Source: Saccharum officinarum
Lineage: Eukaryota > Streptophyta > Magnoliopsida > Poales > Poaceae
Assembly: GCA_020631735.1 (NCBI GenBank)
Contig: CM036170.1
Location: 70,199,737 to 70,263,736, forward strand
Direction: 5' to 3'
DNA: 64,000 bases
Both the position numbers and the translations under genes were made by a program. This document shows positions 1-10,067 of this stretch, piece after piece; positions within the stretch are counted from its first letter, which is position 1, and every line of letters starts with the position of its first letter. Below the pieces are notes generated by a model. The model did not search any database, was not told the origin of the DNA, and saw only the letters and a list, made by a program, of their open reading frames with translations.

Positions 1-111
1 GGCTCTAAGGCACCCAACATCTATGGCTTCGAGGTATGCCTCCATACGAATTTTCCAATATGGAAAATCGTCTCCCTCAAAAGTAGGAGGTGGTCCTTCC
101 CCATTAGACAT
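1..111 (-). CDS. copia Gag N-terminus (partial, runs off window)
   Basis: Reading down from the ATG at 111, 37 codons stay open to the window edge. The peptide begins MSNGEGPPPTFEGDDFPYWK and continues with an R-M-E-A-Y-L-E-A-I stretch, the usual start of plant Ty1/copia Gag (DUF4219/UBN2 type) of the SIRE/Maximus kind. It lies just inside a primer binding site and an LTR, as the first codons of a copia polyprotein should. The rest of the element lies left of the window, so whether it is intact cannot be judged. Confidence 0.8.
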   Translation of the reverse strand, partial: MSNGEGPPPTFEGDDFPYWKIRMEAYLEAIDVGCLRA

Positions 112-150
112 CTTGCTCTAGGCGGTAAAGCCTAAAAGTAGAGCAACACG

Positions 151-162
151 GCTCTGATACCA
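151..162 (-). other. copia primer binding site (initiator tRNA-Met)
   Basis: On the minus strand this reads TGGTATCAGAGC, complementary to the 3' end of plant initiator tRNA-Met, two bases inside the LTR end. It fixes the orientation: LTR on the right, coding region leaving leftwards. Confidence 0.85.
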
Positions 163-164
163 AT

Positions 165-1771
165 TGAAAGGATCAAGATGCTCAAGAGGGGGGGTGAATT
201 GGGCTTTTCTAAAAAATAAATGCAAGGAATAAATCCTACAAGCTGGAATTCACCCCTAGTGTCTACTTGTGTTCCTAGAGAGTCTACCGATACAAAGTTT
301 TGCACCCTAGTTTCCAATCCTAGTCTAGCATGGCAAGTCTAGGAATGTAAACAAGCAATGTAAGTAAATACGAGAAAGTAAATGCTTGAATGTAAAGGGG
401 CAAGGAACACGGCGATGTTTTTCCGAGGTATCGGAGAGTCGCCACTCCCCACTAGTCCTCGTTGGAGCACCCGCGCAAGGGTGTCGCTCCCCCTTGATCC
501 GCGCAAGGATCAAGTGCTCTCTACGGGTTGATTCTTTGACACTCCGTCGCGGTGAATCACCCACAACCGCTCACAAGATGAGTAGGGTCATCCACAAGCT
601 CCGCCGGATGAACACCAAACTCCCAATCACCACCAAGCCGTCTAGGTGATGGCGATCACCAAGAGTAACAAGCTAGAACTCTCACTTGACCACTACGAGC
701 CTAAATGAGAAAGTGGATGCACACTTGTTACTCTCTAATCGCTAGTGAGGAACTCTCAAGCTTTGATTCTCAAAACTCTATCCTCACTAGTGCTCTTGCA
801 CTACCTTGCACTCCAAAGGTGTTTATCAGCTGATCAAATGAGCAAGAGACCTCTAAAAGAGGTGGTGGGGATGTATTTATACACCTCACAGACGAAACGA
901 ACCGTTACCTGCTGACTCAGCAAAACTCGAGCTGACCGGACGCGCCGGTCGTACTGACCGGACGCGCCGGTCGCTCGTAACGGTCAAAAACCGAAAAACA
1001 CCTAAATGACCGGACGCACCGGTCAGGGGTGACCGGACGCGTCCGATCGTGCGTGGAGCTTACTGTACTCGCACCGGACGCGTGACCGCGTCTGATCGGT
1101 GATGACCGGACGCGTCCGATCGTCTCAGGACCTTACTGGACTATGACCGGACGCGCCGATCACACCCAGGTCGCGTCCGATCGGGTGTTTCCCTTAAGTG
1201 ACACGTGTTGACTTCTGACCACCGCGTCCGGTCCTCGCGAGGACCGCGTCCGGTGCTCAGAGCTGAAACCCCAGCCGCGGAACTGAACTGACCGGACGCG
1301 TCCGGTCATGCCGAGGACCGCGTCCGGTCACGGGAAAACGACCCGAAACTCTCCGAAAAGCGTTACAACTTCAACCAAGTTGCTCCCAACTGAACTTTGA
1401 GCTATTCTAGAGCTGCCTAGCGCCAAGTTTAACAAGTGTGCATCACACCTAAACATAGGACTCGCCTAGGTCAAGCTACCCGCTCATGCCCCCCTTTATA
1501 GTACGGCCAAAAGAGAAAAACGAAGATCCTAACGACTATTCCAAATGTCTCTCAACACCTTGACATCCGGAACTAACCGTCCTTAATCTTGACGTCACTC
1601 TTTTGAAAACCGAAACGATTTCCATCAAGGGGCATGAATACCATGGTGCCCAAAGCAGTTAAAACCTCCATGACCTAACTTACCAAAGTTTCTGCAAAAC
1701 ACACGTTAGTCATGGTAACAAGGCGTTGTCATCAATTGCCGAAACCAAACCTCGGGGCCTAGATGCTTTCA
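165..1771 (-). repeat. 5' LTR of SIRE/Maximus-like copia element
   Basis: The 1607-bp segment is bounded by TGAAAG at one end and CTTTCA at the other, the usual TG...CA LTR ends. It abuts the primer binding site. The minus-strand start (TGAAAGCATCTAGGCCCC) is the typical opening of Opie/SIRE-type grass LTRs. Between about 920 and 1335 it carries roughly a dozen copies of a near-palindromic GACCGGACGCG motif. The other LTR is outside the window, so the target duplication (candidate GTAAC at 1772-1776) cannot be verified. Short open frames inside it are not genes. Confidence 0.8.
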
Positions 1772-1979
1772 GTAACACACGTACGGTCCAGTGTCCACAA
1801 TTGCTTTCTCAAGATGAGTTCGTCGTCCAGAAACAAAAGAGGTCAAGAGGTTTATCTCTAGCAATTAAGATGAGCCATGCAAGAAAGAATGAGACGAAAT
1901 CGGTCTCAATGGTGTGGATGTGGTACCAACATGTTCTCGGAGAACACACCGCCGCTAAGTGAGGTCATGTGTTCTATAC

Positions 1980-2235
1980 GCCCATATATAATATTATTTT
2001 TATTTTTTAAATAATAGTTTATAGAATTGTTTATAAGACAAATGAGTTTTATCACTAGTTTCGCACTTGCTTAAAGTGGAAATGAATAAAAAAAGGACAA
2101 ACTTGATTATTATATATTAAGGGAAATAATAGAGATGTTATCAAACTGAATAATTAAGAAGATACCACCACTTAGAAAAGAGGTGATGTATCACATAGCC
2201 CCACTCTATGCTACATGTAGCTATGCAAGCAGGGT
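1980..2235. repeat. repeat copy X: empty-site relative of the Helitron host repeat
   Basis: AT-rich non-coding repeat that aligns with the sequence split around the Helitron at 2736-5648. Shared blocks are a TTTATC...CAGTTTC-like segment, a GAAATGAATAA block, and a terminal block TACCACCAC...GGTG. The uninterrupted join lies at 2071/2072. It looks like a non-autonomous DNA element with hairpin-forming ends; superfamily not determined. Confidence 0.5.
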
Positions 2236-2318
2236 TGCAGGGTATATAAAGCAAAACTAATTAATTCTATCGACGAGAGGCTACGGGATGTATGCATAAT
2301 TGTATGGATATAATCACC

Positions 2319-2418
2319 CTGTTTGCTTGAACTTATCAGCCAGAATCAGTCAGTCATTCAACAGTATTTTTCTCTCACAACAAATCAACATCAACACTAG
2401 TCACCATCCAGCGAATAG
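2319..2418. mobile_element. small MITE, GTTTGCTT/AGCGAATAG type (copy 1 of 3)
   Basis: About 100 bp starting CTGTTTGCTTGAACTTATCA and ending CAGCGAATAGGG, with a central TTTTTCTCTCACAACAAATC block. The same layout recurs at 7116-7215 and 41249-41360. The ends form a short imperfect inverted repeat. hAT-like by general appearance, but no clean 8-bp duplication was seen. Confidence 0.55.
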
Positions 2419-2589
2419 GGTGAATAGTTTTTAAGAACATGGGGGGAAATCATGGTCTATAATATTTTTCTAAAAAGAATTGGTCTATAGTATTATCCTT
2501 ATATAACATAAGACATCAAGGAGTTTACTTCTACCTGCAGCAATTGATAAATGAACGAAGTAAATAAGGAAAGGACGGAATTAGTGACC

Positions 2590-2735
2590 TATGGGGTGGT
2601 TTTTCAATGTACCACCACTCGACGTGGTGGTGTGTCCCAATAAACCTATAATATTATTATTTGAAATAGAATATTTATAAGGTCATCCAAGAATATGATA
2701 TAGCCAACAAGTTTATCTCCAGTTTCACACCTACT
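2590..2735. repeat. repeat copy Y, left part (split by Helitron)
   Basis: Left half of a repeat related to copy X. It begins near a palindromic TACCACCAC...GTGGTGGTGT block at 2610-2635 and runs to CACACCTACT at 2735, where the Helitron starts. The right half resumes at 5649. Confidence 0.5.
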
Positions 2736-3176
2736 TCTCTACAAATAAAACATTTGCAGAGGAATCATCCCCGGCTTCGCTTCGCTTGCTCCGCGTTCGC
2801 CCCGTCCGGTTTCGTTTGGCCTCCCCCACGTGAGCGCCCCGCCCGAGACCGCCCACGCCTCCTCTGTTGCCTGCTGCGGCTGCCCCTCGACATCCAATCC
2901 ATGGCCTCACCACCACCACCGCCACCTCTCCAATCCGCCCGGGACAGGGGACCGCAGGTCGAGTCAGGGGATGGGAGGAGGTAGGGGCAGGGGAGGGTGT
3001 CAGCCGTGGTGAAACCTCTCCCCTCCCAAAAGCATCGCTCCGCCCGGCCATGGTGAAGCGCGCCTCGCCACCCAAAAGCATCGCTCCACCTGACACTTGA
3101 AACGCACTCCCGCGGTACCCTCCGGTATCAACACCCATAAATCCCGCCTCTAGGATTGCTCGTCAAAATCTCTGCC

Positions 3177-3446
3177 CCGTGGGCTGCGTGCTGGGCCATC
3201 GTAGCCATCAACGCTAGCGCCCCCATGACCCTTGCATCGGGCTCTGCTGCCGCCGCGGCGGTGCATGCTCCGTGTCAGCGGCCCTTCCTTTGCCGACATT
3301 TCAATCTCGCTCAAGCCCTGCACCGGCTGCTGCGGCCACTGGCTGCCGCCGCCACCGGCGCCCCCATGGGCTGCGTGCTGGGCCACCGCTGCCATCGTCT
3401 CCTGCACTCCCGTGGCCCTTGCGTCGGGGCCTCTGCCGCTACCACC
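3177..3446. repeat. internal GC-rich direct repeat in Helitron
   Basis: A block of about 80 bp beginning GGGCTGCGTGCTGGGCCA occurs near 3180 and again near 3368 with moderate divergence, with similar spacing to a following Gly/Ala-rich stretch. It suggests a duplicated exon-like piece. No protein family recognised. Confidence 0.5.
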
Positions 3447-3957
3447 AGCACGTGGGGAAGCTTCAAGGAACGACTGAAGCAACGACAGGTATTGATTGGC
3501 CCTTTCATGACGATGAGCACCCACAAGGTATGCCATCTCTTCTCCTCCCTTCCTGGCATGCAAAACTAAATCTTCTCTGTAAAGTGCCTCCCTGCTCTCC
3601 TTTGGTGTTAGGATGGCTCACGCATATTCAACCTTTTTTTCTTTTGTCCTCATTGGCATGCAGAAGTACAATCCTTGTTACGGCTGAGAATTACTGGATG
3701 AGAATGGTCTGCAAATCAGGTTGAGAGCTGAGCCCATCCAGATTTTGGTATTAATTTGTTGCTTAGATTAGAAGGTCAAAAATTGTAGCACTATACCATC
3801 TGTTTCTTTAGAAGCTCAATGTAGAATTTTAGACTATGTCATATGGAATCAACTAAACTTCTCAATCATAGGGCTAGAGAACATCAGGAGTAGTAAAATG
3901 AATAACATGTTTAGTATCTAAGCTCCTTGAATATGAGAAGAAAAAATGTACATGGTG

Positions 3958-4053
3958 CTGGGGGAGGAGGAGGACCTGGAGGCGCTCCTTGATGGCGTCT
4001 CGATGGCCAGTCTCATTGGCGTGCTCCGCTAGTTTGGGGATCTTGTAGAGTGG
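3958..4053 (+). pseudogene. SCAR/WAVE-like exon fragment inside Helitron
   Basis: The frame gives LGEEEDLEALLDGVSMASLI, then GVLR, a TAG stop and FGDLVEW. It resembles the N-terminal SCAR homology region of plant SCAR/WAVE proteins, where an acidic stretch precedes an A-L-L-(D/E)-G-V...G-V-L-R-Q-L-G-D-L-(A/V)-E motif. The conserved Gln codon has become TAG. SCAR proteins activate the ARP2/3 actin complex. Only this fragment is recognisable, so it cannot be functional. Family call from memory of the motif; moderately sure. Confidence 0.5.
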
Positions 4054-5619
4054 CGTTGCTTGTTCAGATTCTATGTTAAAACTCTAGGTTGTGCATGTAG
4101 CATGTGATTTTGTTTTTTTTATCTGAGTCTTTATTCTGTTGCAGCTAATTGATACCCTTCCTTTTTGTATCAGGAGTTATTTGTGCACAGTGCAGTGTAG
4201 TTTAATTACTTATTTGGTTGAAATTTGGGAGTGCTTTGGGCAAGTTCCTTAGCTTATTCGCTCAATCTGAGGGCCTCAGTTGGGTGAGGAATTCACTATC
4301 TTTTTTGTTTTGGACTTTTTGTTTAACAGACACTCGATGTTGGATTTTTTAGAGATGATTTTCAGGGAGTGCCATTGGATCTGGCCATCAGGGGACACCA
4401 TCCTCTCCAGACTTTGGTACCAGATGTAAATGCTTGATGATATGGATATAAGTTGCATTAGATTAGAATGTCAATATGTGGTTCCAATCTTACTTCAGCA
4501 CAAAACTAGGTGACGATCTTCATATACTTAAGGAAATGACATATTGACACCTTGATGCACTCTGCTTAGTAAATTGTTAATGAAACATGTTCATCTGTAC
4601 CCCTTGGGAGGGCCATTTTTGTGCTTCTCATTTGTATGATGATGTTTGGGCTGATCATGTGTTGACATATTCTTTGATTGTGAGATCTAAGTAGGGCCCC
4701 CTTGCCCAGTGGCTAGCGTTCCTCTGCTCACAAGACTTGGAGCAGCAGCTTTTCAAAATCCTGTGTCTTGTGCTTGTATCTATGTTTGGCGGTCCAGCAG
4801 AAGCAAGTAGCGCCAACTTCTCATAGGATGTGGATTTTTCCCGTTATTAATTGTACTTTCCAGTTTAATTGTTAACAAGAGATCATGCTACCCTGACCGC
4901 CTCCAATGCATACAGAGGTACTTCTGAAAGATGGTGCTTCAGAGGAGCTGCTTGAAAATATGAAGGCCGCCTCCTTGGCATGTATGTTTATTTAGTTCCA
5001 TCAACGATAGCACCATCCCAATCCCTGCAATGTGTTTGTTAAACTGCTAGAATGCTCCATTCTTGATGATTACTTGCCATGTGTTGTGATGAATTATAAA
5101 ACTATTTTATTGAAAGCGGAATTAATTTTTGTCTATGAACATATACCGAATTTGCTTTCTAAAACAAAAATTCCTCTAAACACATGTAGCAACTTTGGCA
5201 CAGAGGTTTTTTGGATAAGGTGTATGTAGGGATCAAAAATCTTACATAAGCAAGAAATGTGAATATATCAAAGGTATTATTACGATAGCTCTTATTTCTT
5301 GAAGGAAAGGCTCTCAATTAGTTTACCAATCAACATTTGTTGGTTCAGGTTTGGGTGCACATCTGGAGAGCGGATAGCTACATGCTAAGCATTTATTGCA
5401 CTTTAGGCATCCCTTTGTGCAATTGTGCTTCGCGAACAGGGCACCAGACATCTGCAGTATATGGTTGTATCCATGATGTATACACATTCTCTATTGTAAC
5501 TAATTAGTATTAGTTGCAAAGGTTGGGAGTATCAGTTACAAAGGTTGGGAGTTGCTTGTGATGTTGCTACCTTTGAACTAGCTCTTAGTGTATTATCTAT
5601 GGTTAAGCATTGTTTTGTT

Positions 5620-5649
5620 CCCGTTGCAACGCACAAGCATGATCCTAGT
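5620..5649 (+). other. Helitron 3' terminus (decayed hairpin plus CTAG|T)
   Basis: CCCGTTGCAACGCACAAGC is followed after 8 bases by CTAG and a host T. Grass Helitrons end in a CCCGT(T/G)GCAACGCACGGG hairpin about 10 bases before CTRR. Here the descending arm is mutated. Confidence 0.65.
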
Positions 5650-6361
5650 AAAAGAGAGAAATGAATAAGAAAAAGATAAAATCACTTGCTCAAGGGGAAG
5701 CCATATCAAACCAAATAAAAGTGAGGTACCACCACCCGTTTGCCAAGATGGTGTGTCATCATGTGTTATGTTTTGTTTTGTTTAACCAAGCTAATAGGCT
5801 AAAGTGCAATAATCAGCTCACCAACTTTTTTTCAAAGTAGGTACTTGGGACAGAACTAATTAAACTTACATATGGCGCCTCTCACTAACCACTTCAAAAG
5901 TATTGTATTCGTATACTTATTAGGGTCTCAATTCTCAAGCTCTTTATCCCTCTGTTCTCATGCCATGTCTCCAGATCATCTTCCTTGCGCCTGTGCTCTT
6001 CTTCGGCTCTGGTGTGCATGCACTCGCGCCCCTGCACATGGAGGAGGCTCGCCCCTTGCGCTTGTCACTGGCCCTGTGCCCCCCATCGGCGATCGCGCCA
6101 ATGCCAGCACTTCGACGGAGCCTGGGCGTCGCGGCTCCGACCGTCACGGAGGAAGGGCATTTTGGGTAGGCCCACAAACAGGATGGATAGAGCTAGGCGA
6201 AGCTAGTTTTTTTGGCTCCTCCTCTCTCCTGCTGCTCTAGAGACCGGGAAATCCGGCACTTCATGCAAGGAGCGATGCCTTCTCGGCCCGTTTGGTAGGC
6301 AACCACCCAAAATAGCTTCAAGAATCCCTGCCAAATAGCTTGAGGAGCCGGCGACGCAGCG
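5649..6361. other. repeat copy Y right half, then unannotated sequence
   Basis: 5649-5790 completes repeat Y and ends in a TACCACCAC...GGTGTGTC block. From 5950 to 6240 the sequence is GC-rich with overlapping open frames on both strands and no recognisable domain. I support no gene here. Confidence 0.5.
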
Positions 6362-6700
6362 ACCGACTTTTTTTAGTTTTTAGCCCTTTTTTTAAGATAT
6401 TCACAAATATGCCCCCAGTGGTATCCTTTCAAAAAATAGACCCTGACCTTGGCGCCAAACTTACACGTCTCGGCGGACCAGGGTCATTTTCTAGGTGTCA
6501 TTGACGTGGTTGCCTGCGTGGCGCTGATGTGGCATGAGCTCGGTGCCAATTGCTACGATGTCGAGCTATAGAAATTGGCAAATTTGAATTTTTACCATGA
6601 CTTGGATATTGAGAAATGTGGCTAACTCTATAGTTTTACGGTGACTTGTTGTTTAATCACTTAAAATAATCTAGAAATACTTAAGACAAAAATTGATCAA
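6362..6700. repeat. dispersed repeat R, copy 1
   Basis: Shares with 16230-16522 a run of blocks: a T-rich start, CATTTTCTAGGTGTC, a GACGTGG...GATGTG segment, TTTTCATGACTTGG-like, ATATTGAGAAAT, and AATCTAGAAATACTTAAGA. Same orientation, roughly 75-85% similar by eye. No coding potential; probably the end of an unidentified element. Confidence 0.6.
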
Positions 6701-7115
6701 GGGTTTATGTTCATGAATTAGCCTAAAAATGCTTCTAAGTGTTGGATCAATAGTTAACTCCTTTTTTCATGATGTTGTTTTGACCAGGGTAAAACTATAT
6801 TTTCTTTTCTAGATATGAAGTTTGATCTTTAATAGAAGTTATAGTTTGAGTTGAGTACAACAAACTTTGCTTTTGGACCTAAACCTAAATCAGTCTTTAA
6901 CATGGCCAAATAGTGACCACAAGTTTGAATATAATGTTGTTTTGGCCCCTTCAAATCTTTCTAATCCCCTGATCACCGGCAGTGAATTGACATGTTTGCG
7001 ACATTTTATCTTCTAAATTTGTATAGCAACTCAATTTGATACCTTACTACGAGTTTGAATCCTTTCTGAGGAGATGACAACAAAACAAGTCTCGTCAAGT
7101 TTGGACTTAACCACG

Positions 7116-7215
7116 GTTTGCTTGAACTACTTTAGCAGTACTTTTCAGCGAATGAACAATATTTTTCTCTCACAACAAATCAGCATAAGTTAAATTTCAG
7201 CATAAGCGAATAGGG
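7116..7215. mobile_element. small MITE, GTTTGCTT/AGCGAATAG type (copy 2 of 3)
   Basis: Begins GGTTTGCTTGAACTACTT and ends CATAAGCGAATAGGG, with the same TTTTTCTCTCACAACAAATC core as the copy at 2319. It lies about 100 bp left of the copia 5' LTR. Confidence 0.55.
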
Positions 7216-7309
7216 GCGGTAAAAAGCCAGACTTAGCCACGGTAATAAACTCTAGACTTAGCTATATTTCCACGGGCTTACAGGTCATGTCGTGCTTACA
7301 AGTGAGGTA

Positions 7310-7578
7310 TGTTGCGTGCATGCTTGCATTCTTGCACATGCGCGTATGGTTCGTTGCATGCACGGTACATATATACCCTTGCTAGGGTTTCTTAGAGACC
7401 CGATTCTCTTGTAAGCCATCACAAGCGTGTAACCCAAAACTCTTGAGATAGTTAGATTGTTGCTGGCTGGTGCCCGTGGTTTTTCCCCTTCGCATTGGAG
7501 GGGTTTTCCACGTTAAATCGTGTGTCTCCGCTGTGATTGATTTCGTTTTACTTCATATTCCATACGTCGTTCATAACA
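7310..7578 (+). repeat. copia 5' LTR with non-matching U3
   Basis: From 7362 to 7578 it is nearly identical to 11905-12119, including a TATATA-like promoter and the terminal CATAACA. Left of 7362 the two LTRs do not match. TGTTGCGTGC at 7310 is the best TG start but is only inferred. Confidence 0.6.
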
Positions 7579-7580
7579 AG

Positions 7581-7592
7581 TGGTACCGGAGC
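7581..7592 (+). other. copia primer binding site (diverged)
   Basis: TGGTACCGGAGC, two bases after the LTR end, is a two-mismatch version of the initiator tRNA-Met complement TGGTATCAGAGC. Confidence 0.65.
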
Positions 7593-7611
7593 TGCGGTTG
7601 CTGTAGGGTTC

Positions 7612-8469
7612 ATGACGACGTCGATGAAGTTCGATCTTCCGTTGCTGAACTACGACATGCGGTTCTCGCTATGGCAAGTCAAGATACGGGGAATTCTGGC
7701 GCAGACTCATGACTACGATGAGGCGCTGGATAACTTCGGCAAGACGAAGGCCGATTGGACTCCTGAGGAGATCCGCAAGGATCAGAAGGCTCTCGCCCTA
7801 ATTCAGTTACATCTTCATAATGATATTTTGCAGGAGTGTCTGAAAGAGAAAACTGCTGCAGAACTATGGCTGAAACTGGAATCGATCTGTATGTGCAAGG
7901 ATCTAACCAGTAAGATGCAGATGAAGATAAAGCTGTTTACTCTGAAGATGAAGAAGGAGGATTCGGTGATGACCCACATCGCTGAATTCAAGAAGATCGT
8001 GGCCGACCTAGTGTCGATGGAGGTGAAGTATGATGATGAGGACTTAGGTCTTCTACTGTTATGTTCTTTGCCAAATTCGTATGCAAATTTTCGTGACACC
8101 ATACTTTTGAGCCGTGATGAACTAACCCTAAAGGAAGTTTATGAGGCTCTCCAGTCTAAGGAGAAGATGAAAGTTATGGTGCAGCATGACGGAACGTCGT
8201 CCTCAAAGGGCGAAGCTTTGCATGTGAGAGGCAGAACTGATAACAGATCCTCATATGATAGCAATGATGGTAGAAAGAACTACGAGAGGAGAGGCCGTTC
8301 AAAGTCCAAGCCGCATGGTAATAAAAAGTTCTGTGTTTATTGCAAGCTGACAAATTATAATGTTGAGGATTGCAGAAAAGTACAGAATAAGGAGAAGAGA
8401 AAAACAAGTCGGCTGGTAAGGTCTCTGTTGCTGCTGCTGCGTCTGATGATGATTCTGGAGATTGTCTGA
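7612..8469 (+). pseudogene. copia Gag (UBN2 type), frame lost at 3' end
   Basis: I place the start at the ATG at 7612 (MTTSMKFDLPLLNYDM), 33 nt after the LTR; an upstream in-frame ATG lies in the LTR. The protein is a UBN2/retrotran_gag capsid-like domain with the usual L-L-L-C-S-L-P motif near the middle, then a Ser/Arg-rich linker. The CCHC knuckle is present as C-x2-C-x9-C, but the His is replaced by Tyr (FCVYCKLTNY). After about 8400 the frame turns into a Leu-rich artefact, while the authentic continuation runs in the next frame. A one-base change in an A-rich run is the likely cause. Structural protein of the virus-like particle; not functional here. Confidence 0.8.
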
Positions 8470-8471
8470 TA

Positions 8472-10067
8472 GTGCTTGCTGGTTGTGTTGCTAGTCATGA
8501 TGAATGGATTCTAGATTCCGCATGTTCATTTCATATTTGCACTAACAGAAATTGGTTTAGTTCATATAAGTCTGTGCAGAAAGGGGATGTTGTGCGGATG
8601 GGAGATGATAACCCATGTGACGTCGTGGGGATTGGATCAGTTCAGATCAAGACTGATGATGGCATGACACGCACGCTGAAAAACGTCAGGTATATACCAG
8701 GGATGTCTAGGAATCTTATCTCATTGAGCACGCTTGATGCAGAAGGTTACAAATATTCCGGTTCAGATGGCATTCTGAAGGTATCAAAAGGTTCTCTTGT
8801 CTGTTTGAAAGGTGATCTTAATTCTGCAAAGTTATATGTCCTTAGAGGGTGTACTTTACATGGTTCTGATTCCGCTGCTGCTGCTGTTACTAATGATGAA
8901 CCTAGTAAAACTAACCTTTGGCACATGCGTTTGGGACATATGAGTCACCATGGTATGACAGATTTGATGAAGAGAAACCTGCTGAAAGGCTGCACTTCGA
9001 GTAAGATCAAGTTTTGTGAGCATTGCATTTTCGGCAAGCATAAGAGGGTACAGTTCAACACTTCTATTCACACCACCAAAGGTACTCTTGATTATGTTCA
9101 TGCTGATTTATGGGGTCCTTCTAAGAAGCCCTCACTTGGTGGTGCTCGTTACATGCTTACAATTATTGATGATTACTCTAGAAGGGTTTGGACTTATTTT
9201 CTAAAACAGAAAGATGATACTTTTGCTGCTTTTAAGAACTGGAAAGTAATGATAGAAAGACAAACTGAAAGGAAGGTAAAATTGCTTCGTACTGATAATG
9301 GTGGAGAATTTTATTCGCATGCCTTTAATGATTGTTGCAGACAGGAAGGTATTGTTAGGCATCACACCATACCCCATACTCCACAACAGAATAGTGTGGC
9401 TGAACGGATGAACAGAACCATTATCTCCAGGGCCCGTTGCATGTTGTCTCATGTAAGGATAAGCAAGCGTTTTTGGGCTGAAGCTGCTAATACTGTCTAT
9501 TACTTGATAAACAGGTCACCTTCTATTCCATTAAATAAGAAAACTCCTATTGAGGTATGGTCTGGTACGCCTGCTGATTATTCACAGTTAAAAGTTTTTG
9601 GATGCACTGCTTATGCTCATGTTGACAATAGAAAATTAGAGCCTAGAGCTGTTAAGTGTCTTTTCCTTGGTTATGGTTCGGGAATCAAAGGCTATAAATT
9701 ATGGAATCCTGAAACAGGGAAGACTTTTATGAGCAGGAGTGTTGTATTCAATGAATCTGTGATGTTTACTAACAGTTTGCCCTCAGAACGTGTTCCAGAA
9801 AAAGAGTTGCAGCGTATGCGCATGCAGGTGGAGCATGTTGATGATGATATAGGTGTGCAGGTGGAGCCTGCTGATGAGCATGATGACCATAATAATGATG
9901 TTGCTGATAATGATGCTCATGATAATGTTCAGCAAACTCCTCCTATTTTGCAGCTAGAGGAGGAATTACCTATTGCTCAACGCAAGTCAAAAAGGACAGT
10001 TGTACCTCCTAAACGTCTTATCGAAGAATGTAATTTGTTTTACTATGCTTTGAGTTATGCTGAATAG
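8472..10067 (+). pseudogene. copia protease-integrase part of Pol
   Basis: 531 codons from ATG 8472, though the frame is open from about 8409. Protease motif WILDSACSFH at residues 12-21 (D-S-A in place of D-S-G). Integrase zinc-binding HHCC is H151, H156, C182, C185. The catalytic triad is D212 (HADLWGP), D275 (RTDNGGEF) and E311 (VAERMN), giving D-x35-E between the last two. The C-terminal acidic stretch (470-500) is the normal linker to reverse transcriptase. It ends in TAG at 10065, beyond which the same frame continues as reverse transcriptase, so the stop is a nonsense mutation. Confidence 0.88.

Larger units (their letters stand above)
2736..5648 (+). mobile_element. non-autonomous Helitron with captured gene fragment
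   Basis: The left end reads TCTCTACAAATAAAAC, like grass Helitron 5' ends. The right end reads CCCGTTGCAACGCACAAGC, then ATGATCCTAG, then a host T: a Helitron 3' terminus whose hairpin has lost pairing (AA where GG is expected). The flanks join into one repeat matching uninterrupted copy X at 2071/2072, which supports both ends. The base left of the element is T rather than the usual A. No Rep/helicase is encoded. Inside are a GC-rich segment (2760-3560) and a SCAR-like exon fragment. Long open frames at 2731-3724 on both strands look like compositional by-products. Confidence 0.65.

Noticed and set aside
8395..8415. Programmed -1 frameshift between Gag and Pol
   Set aside because: No canonical X-XXY-YYZ heptamer in the right frame, and the element has other inactivating lesions, so a mutation is simpler.
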